Assembly: GCA_011109175.1 (NCBI GenBank)
Contig: RDEW01000018.1
Span: 16,895 to 80,894, forward strand
DNA: 64,000 bases
Direction of reading: 5' to 3'
From: Dicyema japonicum
Taxonomy: Eukaryota > Dicyemida > Rhombozoa > Dicyemidae
Positions 45,801 to 57,344 of the stretch are shown here, in pieces. The position numbers and the translations under genes were made by a program. The notes under the pieces were generated by a model that did not search any database, was not told the origin of the DNA, and saw only the letters and a program-made list of their open reading frames with translations. Every line of letters begins with the position of its first letter. Positions within the stretch are counted from its first letter, which is position 1.

Positions 45801-46290
45801 GCTAGTCAAGACAATAAACCGGACATTGTGGTACACGATAAGGAGTCTGGCCAAGTCCTTATCATAGAGTTGGCATTACGTCTCAAGACCGTTTGCAGAC
45901 TGTGGAGGTGGAGAAAAAAGGAAGTATGACTTTCTTGCAAACGAGATGGGGCAGATGCTTGGTTGCAAGGTCCTCGTTATTCCTATAGTAATGACGTGGG
46001 AAGGAATTGCAACAAAGTACCACAAGGGTTATCTGAAGCAGTTGGGGGTAGATAGGAAGCTCCAGGCCTATCTACAGTCCACTGTGTTAAAGCGGACCCT
46101 AGAGAGCCTGACACTGGAGTATAGGAGGCAGAGCCCTGAGATGCCATATGGGCAGAGGGTTCAATTGGACAAGGCGCTCTCGGAGTTGTTTCAGCAACCA
46201 GAATCGAACCTGCCTGAGTAGGCTGGCGAACAGGCAGGCAAGGAAGGTTGTTGATTATTAAATATATTAACTTTTTTATTGTTTGTTAAA
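42900..46290 (+). mobile_element. R4-like RLE LINE, longest copy
   Basis: Plus strand, about 3.4 kb. N-terminal region 42957-43850 (several frames, LKMLKGEGSLALPDG...). RT from 44000: TTYLIPKLDNPHSVADYRPI and TCMPTLYKLMTKLVANEV, MWVDVKKAYDSVDHSYL (motif A), KRGILQGDSMSPLLFVLCLE (motif B), FIDD for motif C near 44678 followed by a frameshift, DLNYSKSAT, YKYLGVTESP. Thumb LNARNLFLALNEYAVSLLNY, ERLYLPRDKFGRGL. A knuckle CPHCKSRSMSVDHLATRC (C-x2-C-x8-H-x4-C) at 45555-45610, then PDIVVHDKESGQVLIIE, a PD-x14-E nuclease core, and LVIPIVMTWEGIATKYHKGY. R4/Dong membership is judged from motif B and the RLE; it could be another RLE clade. Confidence 0.85.
44771..45607 (+). pseudogene. RT thumb/linker frame of the R4-like LINE
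   Basis: Longest open frame of the element, 278 codons, covering the segment from the post-FIDD strand (NYSKSAT) through thumb, LPRDKFGRGLCGVVQLSERI and TTEKTRATHLGTIRPFLSAK to just before the zinc knuckle, where the frame shifts by one. Its intactness and the near identity of the copy at 13.5-14.6 kb imply fairly recent activity of this subfamily. Confidence 0.75.
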
Positions 46291-46309
46291 TAAAATGGGA
46301 TTAATTTAA

Positions 46310-46740
46310 TAAAAGTAATGGCAAATCTCCATTATGTCCTGCAGTCATTGAGCACACAATGGAGTTGCCTTTCATAATCGGGAGCCCAATGCTCTGGAAG
46401 AGCCAAGCGTCATTATAGGCTCTCCCTTTTGCAGTTCTGCAAACCGTCCGATTAATCTGTTAACTCATACGTGCTCGGGCCAATAACGCAAGGCATCTCA
46501 ACGCAGATCGGTTTGAAAACGAATCGGTCCACTACGTCGTGGTACTTTTTCCTTTTCAAATCTTCAGCTGTGCTCGCTTCGGAAGCCGCGTGCAACGATG
46601 ATTTAAGCAAATTACCATTAGAGAGAGTTTCCATGCGCGTTGAATCCCAAGTAAGACATTTCCATTGGCTTCATGGCATGGTTGTTACGCCATACGGCCT
46701 TTTGCCATCACCTCTGTCAAGACCGACAAGTCCCAAAAGG
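46310..46740 (-). mobile_element. RLE C-terminal fragment, PHD/RLE LINE family
   Basis: Minus strand: GLDRGDGKRPYGVTTMP, CLTWDSTRMETLSNGNLLKS, then AASEASTAEDLKRKKYHDVV and DRFVFKPICVEMPCVIGPST. It matches the nuclease C-terminus at 3179-3766 by motif. The catalytic PD is PY here. It abuts the 3' end of the R4-like LINE tail to tail. Confidence 0.75.
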
Positions 46741-46744
46741 CAAG

Positions 46745-47165
46745 TAAACCTGGCGTTTTTGATAACTCTCATGACTGTCAAGTTTAAAAGATTTTCTGTA
46801 AAAGATAATAAAGAATACGACTTACTAAGATGCATCCTCGAGGAACAAGGCGTGGATTAGATAAGAAGTATAGAATTAAAAGAAGGCTAAAAACTTTGTT
46901 TTGAATGACGGAAAGCTCTATCACAAAGATGCTAACAGTATTCACAAGATTGTAATCGCTTCAAAAAACACAGAAGAGATGTGGATAATTGATAATGAAA
47001 TGCATAATCTAATTATTGTGGACACAATACTTTGGATGCATTGTGTCGTTAAAGATAATCTTTTATTAAAAGAAGTATTATTTGTCAATGGTAAGAGACT
47101 GCGATATATGCCACCGCATTCATTTACAGGTAAATTGGATTTTTTATTTTTTAGGCGTTAGTCCG
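46745..47165 (+). mobile_element. Fragment of a second integrase-type transposon
   Basis: Plus strand: KRFSVKDNKEYDLLRCILEE near 46785-46845, then KKAKNFVLNDGKLYHKDANS, KIVIASKNTEEMWIIDNEMH to 47010, and PPHSFTG before a GT-AG interval of 25 nt (47130-47154) leading to VSPFQRCQVVSKKIM. The first part parallels the N-terminal exon of the Ginger-like gene at 37.3 kb, and the FxxxDGxLYxKD segment is typical just upstream of the integrase zinc finger. No integrase core is left. Assignment is tentative. Confidence 0.5.
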
Positions 47166-47179
47166 TTCCAAAGATGTCA

Positions 47180-49045
47180 AGTAGTATCCAAAAAGATTAT
47201 GGGACGAATTTTTCTCTTTGCTTAAAAAATTAGAACATCCATATGGAGATCCAGAGGTGTATACATCCAGATGTCCCCGCCCTCATTATAGAACAAAGGG
47301 AACTAAGATTACAACTGGAAAAACGTCTGATCCGGACAGGAAACAAATCTTGAAATCTAGAAGAAGATCCACCCAGAAAACCATAAAGATTTTGAATAAG
47401 ATGCACGCCACTAACCTACTTGAACTAAGAGCTGCAGAAGTTGAACAGTTAAAAGACTCATCAAAAATGTTAACAGAAGAAAACAAACGAACAAACTCAA
47501 ACTCCATGACGGAAATGGAAAATTCTTAACAAATCCCTTGGATCAGGCTGAATATATTGCGTCGTATTTCGAGGATATATTAACTGTCCGCGGAGAAATA
47601 TCTGATCATACTTGTGGATACGTCACCTAACTTGATAAAGCTATCACATCTGGCGAAATCTCAAATGCTTCAGCCACCTGCACTAGCAGACAAACTGGCA
47701 GAACTACCCAACTCTATGTTTATAAAAAAGAATACCCAGCTCTTGGATCCGGACTATTAATACCAATATAAAAACCTAACAAGCATGCTGGGCCTGTTGA
47801 AAACTTACGTCCAATGATCCCGCTAAACACAGTTACGCTGAACCGAATCAGAGAACAAGTGGACAACTATCTATCCCCTAGTCACAGTAGATTCAGGACA
47901 GGAAGATCCACTGCGGATGTAGTATAGAGCCACAAGTGGCGCTGCGCTATCAACCAGAAATTTGAAAGTGCAACAAAAGTCCTGGGAATAGACCTCTCTA
48001 GGGCCTTTGACACGGTCCGTCGTGATCTACTTCGCAGGATACTGAAACAATTCTTGGACCCTGATTCTGTCAGTATGATCAGAGTGTTGCTATTTAACAC
48101 GAAGCTCAGAGTGCGGGTCGGTAAGACGTTATCCCGTGAATTTACGTGCAATGTTGGTACTCCCCAGGGAGATTCCCTCTCGTCCCTGCTATTTGTCATA
48201 TATCTGGAGGCGGCATTACAAGATCTTCGGAAGTTCTATGATGGCAACATCGTCGAAATTACCTATCCAGACGACGTCGATTTTGTGTTGTTAGAAGACA
48301 AATCGGCCCTACATCGACTCCTCGAGGTGGCCCCTGCTGAGCTGAACAGATGATTCCTTGGAATGAACACTGCAAAAACTGACATTGTGGAAATCAGGAG
48401 AATGGAAAGCAGATCAAGTGAAACATGGCTAAAAACAAATAAACTTGGCTCTTTACTTGTAGACAGTCAGGATATTGCCAGAAGGAAGTCCCTCGGTTGG
48501 GTAACGATGAACAAGTTAAAAAAAGAGTGGATTGCTAAACGACGATCCTCCACATCACTTCGTTTGAGACTGTATGAAGTCTTTGTCAAGCCGATTCTAA
48601 TGTGCATTTCATCGACCTGGGGAACGTCCGAAACCGAACAACTTGGACTAGACTCTTTCCATCGAAGACAACTTAGATCCTTACTAGGACTGAACTGGCC
48701 AGCAAGAATAAACAAGGAATCGCTGTACAAGAGATGTTGCACGGTTCCACTGAGTCTCGAAATTGCTGATCTGCGTTGGAGGCTATTTGGACATATCTTA
48801 CGTATGGACTTAACCGCTCCACCCAGCATTGCAAGGGAGGATTACTTCATGTGACAGGGACCGTGTTTTCGTGGACGCCCGCGTATTACACTACCAGAAA
48901 CACTTGACGGAGATCTCAAGCTCGTGAACAAACGTCTAAGAAGTGGGGACCACCTGGACGAGTTGAAAAAACTCTCTTACAATCGAGGAGGTTGGAAGAA
49001 GTTGGTTTGGATGATAATTTTTAATGCTGCACGAGTGAAATTATA
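47180..49045 (+). mobile_element. Non-LTR retrotransposon RT, clade uncertain
   Basis: Plus strand. Upstream linker (KRLWDEFFSLLKKLEHPYGD, GKFLTNPLDQAEYIASYFED), then LRPMIPLN, VLGIDLSRAFDTVRRDLLRR (motif A) near 47980-48040, FTCNVGTPQGDSLSSLLFVI and YLEAAL (motif B), EITYPDDVDFVL (motif C, with P where A is usual), NTAKTDIVEI, then the C-terminal YEVFVKPILMCISSTWG, FHRRQLRSLLGLNWP and RWRLFGHILRMD. The endonuclease region is missing. Three frames are needed, so the copy is dead. Confidence 0.8.
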
Positions 49046-49269
49046 ACTATTATGATTTTACGAATGTTGCTTATAATAATAAGCAAGACACAATTGTCGA
49101 GAAAATTTCTAACAATTTTGTTGTTGGTATAGTGGACTATTAAAAAACTTATTCGAAAGAAAATACTTTTAAAAAAAGTTGATAAGTTGTTTTAATTTTC
49201 TTAGATATAATTCACTAATGAATGAGACAAGCATGATCATAGACGAGATATAACCTGAGTTTGACCAGC

Positions 49270-49800
49270 ATCGTCTGGCTTGTCTGGCTTCTTCATCGAC
49301 GAACGAAAGTGGTGCCTGGCTCAGAGCATTATCATGTACCTCACTTGGGACGACACGACGAGGATTGGGGTTTTCGTCCGCCACGGAATGGATGTCGCTG
49401 TAGATATGGAGAATGGTCGATGCGAAAAAATCTTCACGCTCTTTCTTATCGGAGAAATGCTGGAAGGAGTCCAAGACACTCCACAATCATGGAGTTATTG
49501 CTTGGGGACTTGAGGCAGCTGGATTTCCTGTTCAATTGCACCAACCAACTAAAGACCGGACGGAACTATTCTCTTCACACGAGAAAGCGACATATACTTT
49601 GCCTGGGACGCTACCTGCGTGAATAGCCTCTCTCTCCAAGCTTGTTATGACAGCAGCAACTAACAACTAACACAGACTCTGCTTCGAAGAAGGCTGAGAG
49701 CCTAAAGATGAAGAAATACATATGTCTTGGTGGACAGTTCATTTCTATGGAAACGTCAGGAATCATAAGAAGCTGCTCCTACTAAACAGAATCGGATCGA
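49270..49800 (+). mobile_element. RLE domain fragment, PHD/RLE LINE family
   Basis: Plus strand, three frames: a relic knuckle ending in a SYRRNAGRSPRHSTI segment, GLEAAGFPVQL, a decayed WDAT-like strand (YFAWDATCVNSLS near 49600-49635), then KKAESLKMKKYICLGGQFIS and METSG. The order is that of the 3179-3766 domain. 5' truncated. Confidence 0.65.
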
Positions 49801-49809
49801 TCATCACGA

Positions 49810-51250
49810 AAAAGAAAAATGATGGGAGAGAAAGGAGCTGGCTCATTGAACGCATTTCCTTTCAAATCGACAAGAAAAAAGCGTTCTCAATTATAAACGA
49901 ATCAGATATAATGACTGGAATTAAATCCTTCTCATCATACTGCTGCGGGGGTTTGGATTTGCACCCTGTGCATATTCGAGATCTTTCGTCATTTTTAACT
50001 TTTGAGATGCTTCTCACTAGACAGCACACAACTTGTAACATCGTTAACCAAAATCATTAACCTGTTTACATCCGGAAACATCCCCTTTGTTTGTGAACTC
50101 TTTTTCCGCCTTATTTTTTCTTTTCTGAAAACCCGTTGGTGTAGTCAGACCAATTGCCCTTGGAAGATTTTTTCCCAAAACTTATTCCAAAACTTTCTTG
50201 CTGTTGTGTTATTGATGATCTATCATGTTTACTAAAACCAGTAAAGCTCGGAGTGGCTGCAAATCGGCCATTTATGTCGTTCGTTCTTTTGTATAATAAA
50301 GAGGATAAGCCGGGAATTATTGTGAAGCTGAACATTTCCAACGTCTTTAATTTGGTTAGAAAGGATCATCTACTAGAAGTCGTTCTGATGAGGGCCATAA
50401 ACATTATCCATATTCCGTATCTCGCATAGATACTCTAAATCATCTCGTTATTGGCTATGGATTTATTAAATCATCGACTGGGATCCAACAAGGTGATCTC
50501 TTGGTCCATTTTTTTTCCTTTGCAGCTGACGAGGCTGCCCGTGCATGTGACATGGTTTTCAATTATTGGTATTTGGATGATGCTACAATTGGCGGTTCAA
50601 CATTAACCACTAAGCTTAACGAGCTTGATTTCCATAATGCTTTTTCCTCCTGAAGAATCATATATTCCATCGGAGATTAATGTTTTTTGGGTGTTACTCT
50701 TCATGTTACCTCTTTCCGGAAAGCCTGGAGAATTTCAACAAACTTATTGCCAAATCTATTGATGAATTTATTAATATCAAGTTCGATAACATTGGATTGA
50801 TACAAGCTTTCTTACCCATCAGATTTAGGGCATCGGCTTAACTTCTGTGGACATTTCCTTGCCATCTTATTTGTCCTCATTATCAAGCAACATGTTAATC
50901 ACCCGGAGTATACTTCTAGATTTCTGCAAATCCGCTCTGGATAACAAAATTGCTGCTGGGTTGAAAAGTTGGTTGGTGGCTTTTTAAAAAACCCCTTTTG
51001 ATTCAACTGGACCAACCTCAGGTAAAGAATACTCAATCGACCCTTTTGGAAACAAACGACTTGCACCTTTAGGGTTGTATTCTGTCAGCCTCTTCCCCTT
51101 CAACGGTACTTGGGTGTTTCTATCATTTTCAATTGGTTCCCTTCTGGATCAGGATACCATTCGAATTGATCTTTCCGTTCGTCTCGGGGTCGATTTCCCT
51201 TTTCTCAGCTTCTTAATGGACTATCAGCAACTATGATAGCTGGATGCAAT
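49810..51250 (+). mobile_element. RLE-type LINE, RT region, third subfamily
   Basis: Plus strand: SDIMTGIKSFSSYCCGGLDL (counterpart of EEDVKDGILSFVPSSSGGLDG at 10.0 kb), PGIIVKLNISNVFNLVRKDH (motif A with N for D), GIQQGDLLVHFFSFAADEAA (motif B), FNYWYLDDATIGGS (motif C), then a decayed thumb and DQDTIRIDLSVRLGVDFPF, the segment that precedes the knuckle in this family. It stops there. The motif A aspartate is lost. Confidence 0.75.
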
Positions 51251-51254
51251 TAAT

Positions 51255-51530
51255 TAGTTGTTTACTATTAATCTTTTTTTGGTGTATGGTTAATAAAATT
51301 AAAATCTATTAGATCCAATCTCTAATTAGACTATTCATTTCATATAATAAAATAACATTAACTAATAAACATGCTAAGGTCTTAAAGCTGTTATGTAAAT
51401 ATTCTGATTAAACAACAATTGACTTTACAAACAATTTAGTTCAGTAAAACTTAAATAATTGATAAACGTCATTCTTTGTGAATTATGACGTTATTACTGT
51501 AAAATATAAATATACAAAATAATAAAAATT
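51255..51530. other. AT-rich spacer
   Basis: No gene recognised; probable promoter side of the small gene that follows. Confidence 0.4.
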
Positions 51531-51535
51531 ATAGA

Positions 51536-51837
51536 ATGATGAATAGCAGATCCTACAGTTGGGGAGGTAAAAACAAGTAAATTTGAAATATTCAATTTTA
51601 AGTGTTATTTTACCACCAGAAATCAAAGACGATCGTAATATGAACATTTCTACGGATACTGAGTTTCGCGTGGCCTATAATACACCCAAATATATTGACA
51701 GAGCAATTCAGTCTCATTATCCTGAAAATCTTATATGGATTTGTAATTTATTCAGATATTTTGTAGTACCGGGTGATCCTTACGATACAGAAGCTAGTGT
51801 ATACCTAACTCAAACAATCAACAATGTTATTAACTAA
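51536..51837 (+). CDS. Small two-exon gene, 91 codons, function unknown
   Basis: Exon 1 51536-51576 (MMNSRSYSWGGKN), a GT-AG intron of 26 nt (51577-51602), exon 2 51603-51837 ending TAA. Splicing joins the frames without a stop and gives a compact protein with VILPPEIKDDRNMNISTDTE, FRVAYNTPKYIDRAIQSHYP, ENLIWICNLFRYFVVPGDPY and YLTQTINNVIN. No signal peptide or membrane helix is evident. No family is recognised. The intron of the usual size and the absence of any transposon motif support a real host gene; a chance frame cannot be excluded. Confidence 0.55.
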
Positions 51838-51844
51838 TTATAAT

Positions 51845-52135
51845 TTAGTCTCATAAATTTTGTTCGACTTTGCCAAAAATAAAATGCAATAGCAGCAAAT
51901 TCACTATCCGTCCACAAGGTTGACTGTTATACTCAATACTGTAGATAAAGGAATATTTTATCCCAGCAATGTTATGAAACAACTTGTACAAAGAAATACA
52001 AAGACAACATTTGTTGGGTAGAAATATTCATCTCTCTATTTTCAAAATCTTGATTTATTAACTAACATATGAATAATATCATAATATTATGACATTTTTT
52101 CGTTCATCTACTGCATTAGGATTTTTTTCATGAAT
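51845..52135. other. AT-rich spacer
   Basis: No gene recognised. Confidence 0.4.
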
Positions 52136-52139
52136 TAAC

Positions 52140-52740
52140 TTATTACACACAAGCATGTGACTGACTGACAACGGCGTAAATGGTCCCCATTTCCACAGTG
52201 TTGGGTGACAGTCGTTTCTTTTCAGTGATCTCATGTTCCGTAAATTGTACGCCCTTTTCTAGATACCAGTGATATTCTTGATATTTGTTTAGCATATGGA
52301 TGGGACCTACGAGGCATGTGCGTAAGAAATGCATAGTCGATATACTGCTTGTATAACGTTTTTGGAATAAGGTGGATACTGATCTTTCATTGTCCTAAGA
52401 GACTTTTTAGTAAATTAATCTTCTCGCATTTTGTCAGGACATTTTCTGTGTCGCGAGAACATTTACATATCAAAGGTTACTTCAAATATTTTTGGGATTC
52501 GTCAAAAAGGATTTTAGTATCGTTTACCATCTTAGTCTCTTGTCCGAGGTGAAAAAAGAGTGATGGATCCTTCTGAGCTGGTGGATATACATTTTCCTTT
52601 TAACAAACGTATAATTGATTCAAATCTGTTGTAATCTTGTCGCAGTGGCATGGATGTCTTGAACCCGTGATGACAGAAGATGTCATCGATGTTAATAATG
52701 ACGATACAGTTTGCATTTCTTGTAATAACTCAATAAGAAA
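52140..52740 (-). mobile_element. LINE RT fragment (motif C and thumb)
   Basis: Minus strand from about 52710: INIDDIFCHHGFKTSMPLRQ (motif C relic, xxDDI), LLKGKCISTSSEG, then in other frames SQKYLKVTFDM, TENVLTKCEKINLLKSLL and MKDQYPPYSKNVIQAVYRLC, followed by 52334-52143 open to a stop. KYLGVTFDM-like wording and order match the Jockey-like thumb at 0.8 kb and 32.0 kb. Heavily broken. Confidence 0.55.
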
Positions 52741-53029
52741 AGAAATATTAATGATTCCCAGAAGATATTATTCTAAATAAACTTTGATGTTTATTTTAAA
52801 TTTTCAAGACAAACTTGTTTCCTCTAAGGAAGATAGCAAACTAGAGTTTAAAATTTTCAGAAATTCACGATTGGAAAATTTTAAAGTCAAAAATTTTCTT
52901 GGGATTGAGTCAAACGCGTTTTTAACAGTTTTCATATGTTTATTCGAAAACCAAAAGATAAAATTAATAGAAAATTTAAATGAAGATCACAACAACAACA
53001 TTTTTTTATTAAAGACCAAGACAAAGCGA

Positions 53030-53480
53030 TAGTTACGGGGGATTACGTTACTAAAAATCCTTCCTTGAGGCCTGGCTTCTTTCACAGTTTTAGCTTCGGG
53101 CGAAAATACCATTTTTCACATCCGTAGACGACAGAGGGCAGAATAATTCTTTCAAAAATAAAGATAAACGTCTCCTTCTTCAAATCGAGTTTTCGTAGAC
53201 ACAGAAGTGCTTGGTAAGCCTTTTTTTAATTTAGGCACCTTCAACATAATCTCCTCTACATCCAAAACAGAGACCCAAATAAATGAAGATAAGACCGCCG
53301 TCCCCTTTTAAAACAATGTTGAAACGGAATATTCGGTAGAATATATCTGATTTTCGAAAGGTCTAGTTTATTCTGGATTTCGGAAATCGAACACAGCAGC
53401 TAAAGCAGTCTGTTCTGTTGTAGACTGAGTGAAAGGTTCTTTTGCAAAATGCATTGGTTAAATTCTAAAACTTTTGATGG
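53030..53480 (-). mobile_element. LINE RT C-terminal fragment
   Basis: Minus strand: a GDGGLIFIYLGLCFGCRGD stretch (KYLGS-like), CLRKLDLKKETFIFIFERI then ILPSVVYGCEKWYFRPK, the LxVVLYGCETW motif after the RT thumb in RTE- and CR1-type LINEs. No catalytic region is left. Confidence 0.6.
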
Positions 53481-53599
53481 ACCAAATAGCGCAAGTTAAT
53501 TAATTATTAGTAATAATTAATGATCGTGATAATGATCACTAGAGCGGAAATTGTCCTATTCATATTTCAAAGATAGAATTGTCTTAAAATAGGACATAA

Positions 53600-56520
53600 T
53601 TATTATGTTATGTTGTCCAATTAAGTCGTGTCCGACCCTTGGAGATCTCATGAACGAGTTTCCTCCACTCTCCCAGATCCGTTGCAATTTGGAGTAACAT
53701 TGATATAGGCATTCCCTTGACGTCTTCCACCGTGGATAGCCACCGAGTCCTCGGTCGGCCAGGTCTTCTCTTCCCTGTAATATTGCTCAGCATAATGGTT
53801 CTTTCCAGTGAATCAGAGCGAACAACATGCCCAAAGAACGCCAATATGTGTTTTATGATTCTTCCTTCTAGCGAAATGTCCGTCTTTACCCGTTTGAGTA
53901 CATCGATGTTTGTTATTTTGGAAGTCCAAGGGATTCTTAGTAACCTTCTCTAGCACCACAGCTCACAAGCATCAATTTTTTTTCTATCCGCCTTTTTCAG
54001 TATCCATGATTCTGCGCCGTATAGAAAAACCGGGAACACGACTGCATTAACCAGTCTGCATTTGGTCCTTAAGCAAATATCTTTGCTTTTCCAAATTCTA
54101 TTCATTCTCTGTAAGGTGTCTCGTCCCATGGCAATTCACCTCTTGATTTCCAAGCCTCATTCACCATTCGATTAATTAGACATCCCATAAAGACAACATT
54201 ATCGCAACTCTCTATTTTCTCATTCCCTATTTTTAGTTCCATTATTCCATTATTAGCAGTAGTCCTAATTTTGGTTTTTTTGATATTTAGAAATAAACCA
54301 AAACGGCGCTCTCTTCTCTGAATCTTAGAATCAATCCCTGAGGCCATCCTCTGTTTCAGCCAGTATGGTTGTATCGTCAGCATAGCGCAAATTATTGATG
54401 TTCATAACTCCAATTTTAATCCCGTTATTTGATACAGTTTCCAATTTAATCATGATTATTTCGGCATAAATATTGAATAGGATAGGAGATAATATGCATC
54501 CTTGTCTTACTCTTTTACCAATTTTGAACCAATCGGTATCTCCATACAATTTTCTAACAATAGCTTCTTGATCCTTATAAAGAGATTTGATAAGCAATAT
54601 CAGATGGGCATCGAATCCAAATTCTTTTAAAGGACCACAGCTTGTCATGTAAACGGAATCAAAAGCTTTCCGATAGTCAATGAAACACATGTATACACTC
54701 TTTTGGGATTCATGAGCTTTTCCATAATCCACCGGACATTTGCTATATGGTCACGTGTGCCTCGTCCCTTCCTGAATCCTGCTTGGACATTCGGTAGAAT
54801 CATTTCGGCATTTGGCATTAGACGATGTTGTATTATCTTTAGAAGCATTTTGCTGACGTGGGGAATTAAGGCTATTGTACGATAGTTTGAACAGTCCTTG
54901 CATCCCCTTTTTTCGGTATTGAAATAAATAGATCTTTTCCACTCACGTGGCCAAATACCAGTTTCCCAAATTTTTTGACATAGACTGGTGATAGCTGTCA
55001 TCGGTATAGCCTTCAACAATTCGCTTGAGATGTTGTCAATCCCGGTGCCTTGTTTCCCATTAATTGCCGTGTAGCCCACACGCATTCTCCTCAAGGATTT
55101 TATGCCCCTCATCCAACGTTGCTTCATCAACTCATATGGGTTCCGTATATTCTCTCCAATTTTTTTCGGATGTTCTGTTGGCCTAGCAATTCTACACCAT
55201 TTTCTTTGATTTTGCCCATTATTTTCGTAAAGGGGGTTCGTATTCTTTTTAGTTGTAAATACGCATTCCTAGTGTGACCTCTCTTATAGTCATCTTCCAT
55301 TTTTTGCAGTGTAACCTCCAGTAGTCTTCTTTATCCTTCCTTTTTGAATTCAGAGTTAAGTTTTCTTATCTCGTCTATATTCCCAGAGACTTTAGCAGCT
55401 TTACGAGCCTCAGCACTGTTTAGGGTGTTGGCAGAGAGCCATTCAGAGCACTTGGCCGTTTTGTATTTGACATGTTTTATTGCAGCGTTCCTGATAACCA
55501 ACTGCATATCATTCCATAATTCATCAGGCATCCTTCCGTTCAAATCCAATAATCCAATATTGTGCTTAACTTCATTGCGTATTCTGGTGATATGTTTGAG
55601 ACATCGAATTTCTTTACTCGAGGGGTATTCCAAGTGTTACTGAATTTCGTCCTAATTTTTGCAACAAGTAGCTGATGGTCTGTTCCACAGTCTGCCCCTG
55701 GATTTGTTTTGACGGCTGTTATAGAGCTTTTCCAACGTTTGGCGCACAAAATATAATCAATCTGGTTCCTAGACATTCCATTTGGCGACGTCCAAGTGTA
55801 TAATCGTCGATTGTGCTGTTTGAACCATGTGTTAGTTATCTGAAATCCATTTTCCTGACAGAATTGGACCAGTCGATCCCCAGCATCATTTTTTCCCCAA
55901 ACCAAAACTTCCCACAATATCCGTATGTGACATACACCCAACTTTTGAATTGAAATCCCCCATTTTGTTGATTATGTCCTTTTTGGGTATTAGTTTTAGT
56001 GTCTCTTGAAATTCATAATAAAATTGGTCAATTTCGTCATCCTTGGCAATAGATGTTGGGGCATACACTTGCATGACCGTAATATTCAATGGTCGTCCAC
56101 GGACGTGGATTAGTATTATCTGATCATTAAATATTCTATGACTTTCAATAGCAGGTGCAATTTTCTTTGAAGCAATGAAGGCCACTCCGTTTCTCTTCGC
56201 ATTAATGTTACCAGAATAATATATTACGAAATCATCAGAACGAAAAAAACCACTGTCAATCCAATGAAGTTCGCTTACTTCAAGCAGGTCAATATCAAGC
56301 CTTCTCATTTCTCTTTCTACGACTTCTAGTTTCCCTTCGTTTGAGCCTCTTACGTTCCATGTTGCGAAATTGTGAGATTCTATGTGACGAAGACTCGAGA
56401 TTTGATGTTTTGCAGTAACGTTGCTTCCAATTAGATCGTAGGAAAGTTTGCTCATAAGATTTTCTTGGCATTTAAATACAGGGTAGGTTGCCAGGTCTTT
56501 CCCCATCAACAGCTCTTATA
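53600..56520 (-). mobile_element. RTE-like LINE, nearly complete EN + RT
   Basis: Minus strand, 2.9 kb. Endonuclease 56509-55886: HNFATWNVRGSNEGKLEVVE, LEVSELHWIDSGFF, YAPTSIAKDDEID, KMGDFNSKVG; 55941-55640: NQIDYILCAKRWKSSI and GTDHQLLVAKI. Linker 55633-55331. RT 55130-54645: GIDNISSELLKAI, WETGIWPREWKRS, RTIALIPHVSKMLLKII, NVQAGFRKGRGTRDHI; 54732-54331: CFIDYRKAFDSV (motif A), RVRQGCILSPILFNIYAEII (motif B), LRYADDTTILAET (motif C). C-terminus 53844-53608: FFGHVVRSDS, KRRPGRPRTRWL. All catalytic motifs remain; frame breaks occur at five or so places. Motifs fit the RTE/BovB group. Confidence 0.85.
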
Positions 56521-56699
56521 TTGGAATAAGTTTCAGAGATAATTATTATAATTATTTTTTAATTTTGTTAGTTTTTTTCAATTCATTTTAAATTACACGT
56601 CATAATTTGTTTTTTATTATTATTATTAGCAGTCTTCATTTAGTGACAGGTTTGTATTTTATTAAAACTATTAGAACTCAGAGGAAAAAATAAGGAACG

Positions 56700-57340
56700 A
56701 ATTTCAAAAGCAATTTCCAAAAACTCATACATATTCATAAGAACACCTAAATGAGATTTATTTTTTTCAAAAAATGCTCTTAGATAGTAAAATCATCTAA
56801 ACAATACTACATCGATCAACATCTTAATGGAAAAAGTTATCAAACAGAATGCCAAAAATGTATAGAGACTACTCAAGTTTTTCCTCCTAAAGAAAAAGAA
56901 GAAAAACTGGATATTTTTTTTGTTAAAGAATTTTTTTGAAGACGATGGGATTATTGTTGCAAATGTGAAGCAATCAATAATGAATGAAAATTTGTTTCAT
57001 GAACTCTGAAATTGTGAAATATAATTGGCTAAAATCTAATTTGGAAAAATTGCAAAATTCACGGTATTTTATCCAAGAAAGTAATGCAGATTTTGAAAAG
57101 ATCAGTTCTATTTAGGTAAAATAGGATGTTGAAAATTATTTTATCAAAAGGTATGAGAAGAATGATTTAATGGATTTTGTTAAAATGACTAACAAATCAA
57201 TAAATCCAATGACAATTTGCAACTTTCTAAAATGTCCCACCATTTCAATTGCAGTGGAACAATCTTTCTCCCGTTTAAAAAAACAGATGTCTAAGATAGA
57301 AATTTCAATGAAAACAATGTTGAAAAATATTTCATGCTAA
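56700..57340 (+). mobile_element. hAT-like transposase C-terminal fragment
   Basis: Plus strand: EKNDLMDFVKMTNKSINPMT then FLKCPTISIAVEQSFSRLKK and QMSKIEISMKTML near 57140-57330. The (S/T)xxxVExxFSxxK pattern is the C-terminal dimerisation segment of hAT transposases, differing from the copy at 34.8 kb. Upstream to 56700 the sequence is lysine-rich and decayed. Confidence 0.5.
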
Positions 57341-57344
57341 AGTA

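Noticed and set aside
52562-53032. Plus-strand frames (MDPSELVDIHFPFNK; KLVSSKEDSKLEFKIF) considered as a host gene
   Set aside because: The minus strand of 52.1-52.7 kb reads as LINE RT, so the first is an antisense shadow; the second has no support.
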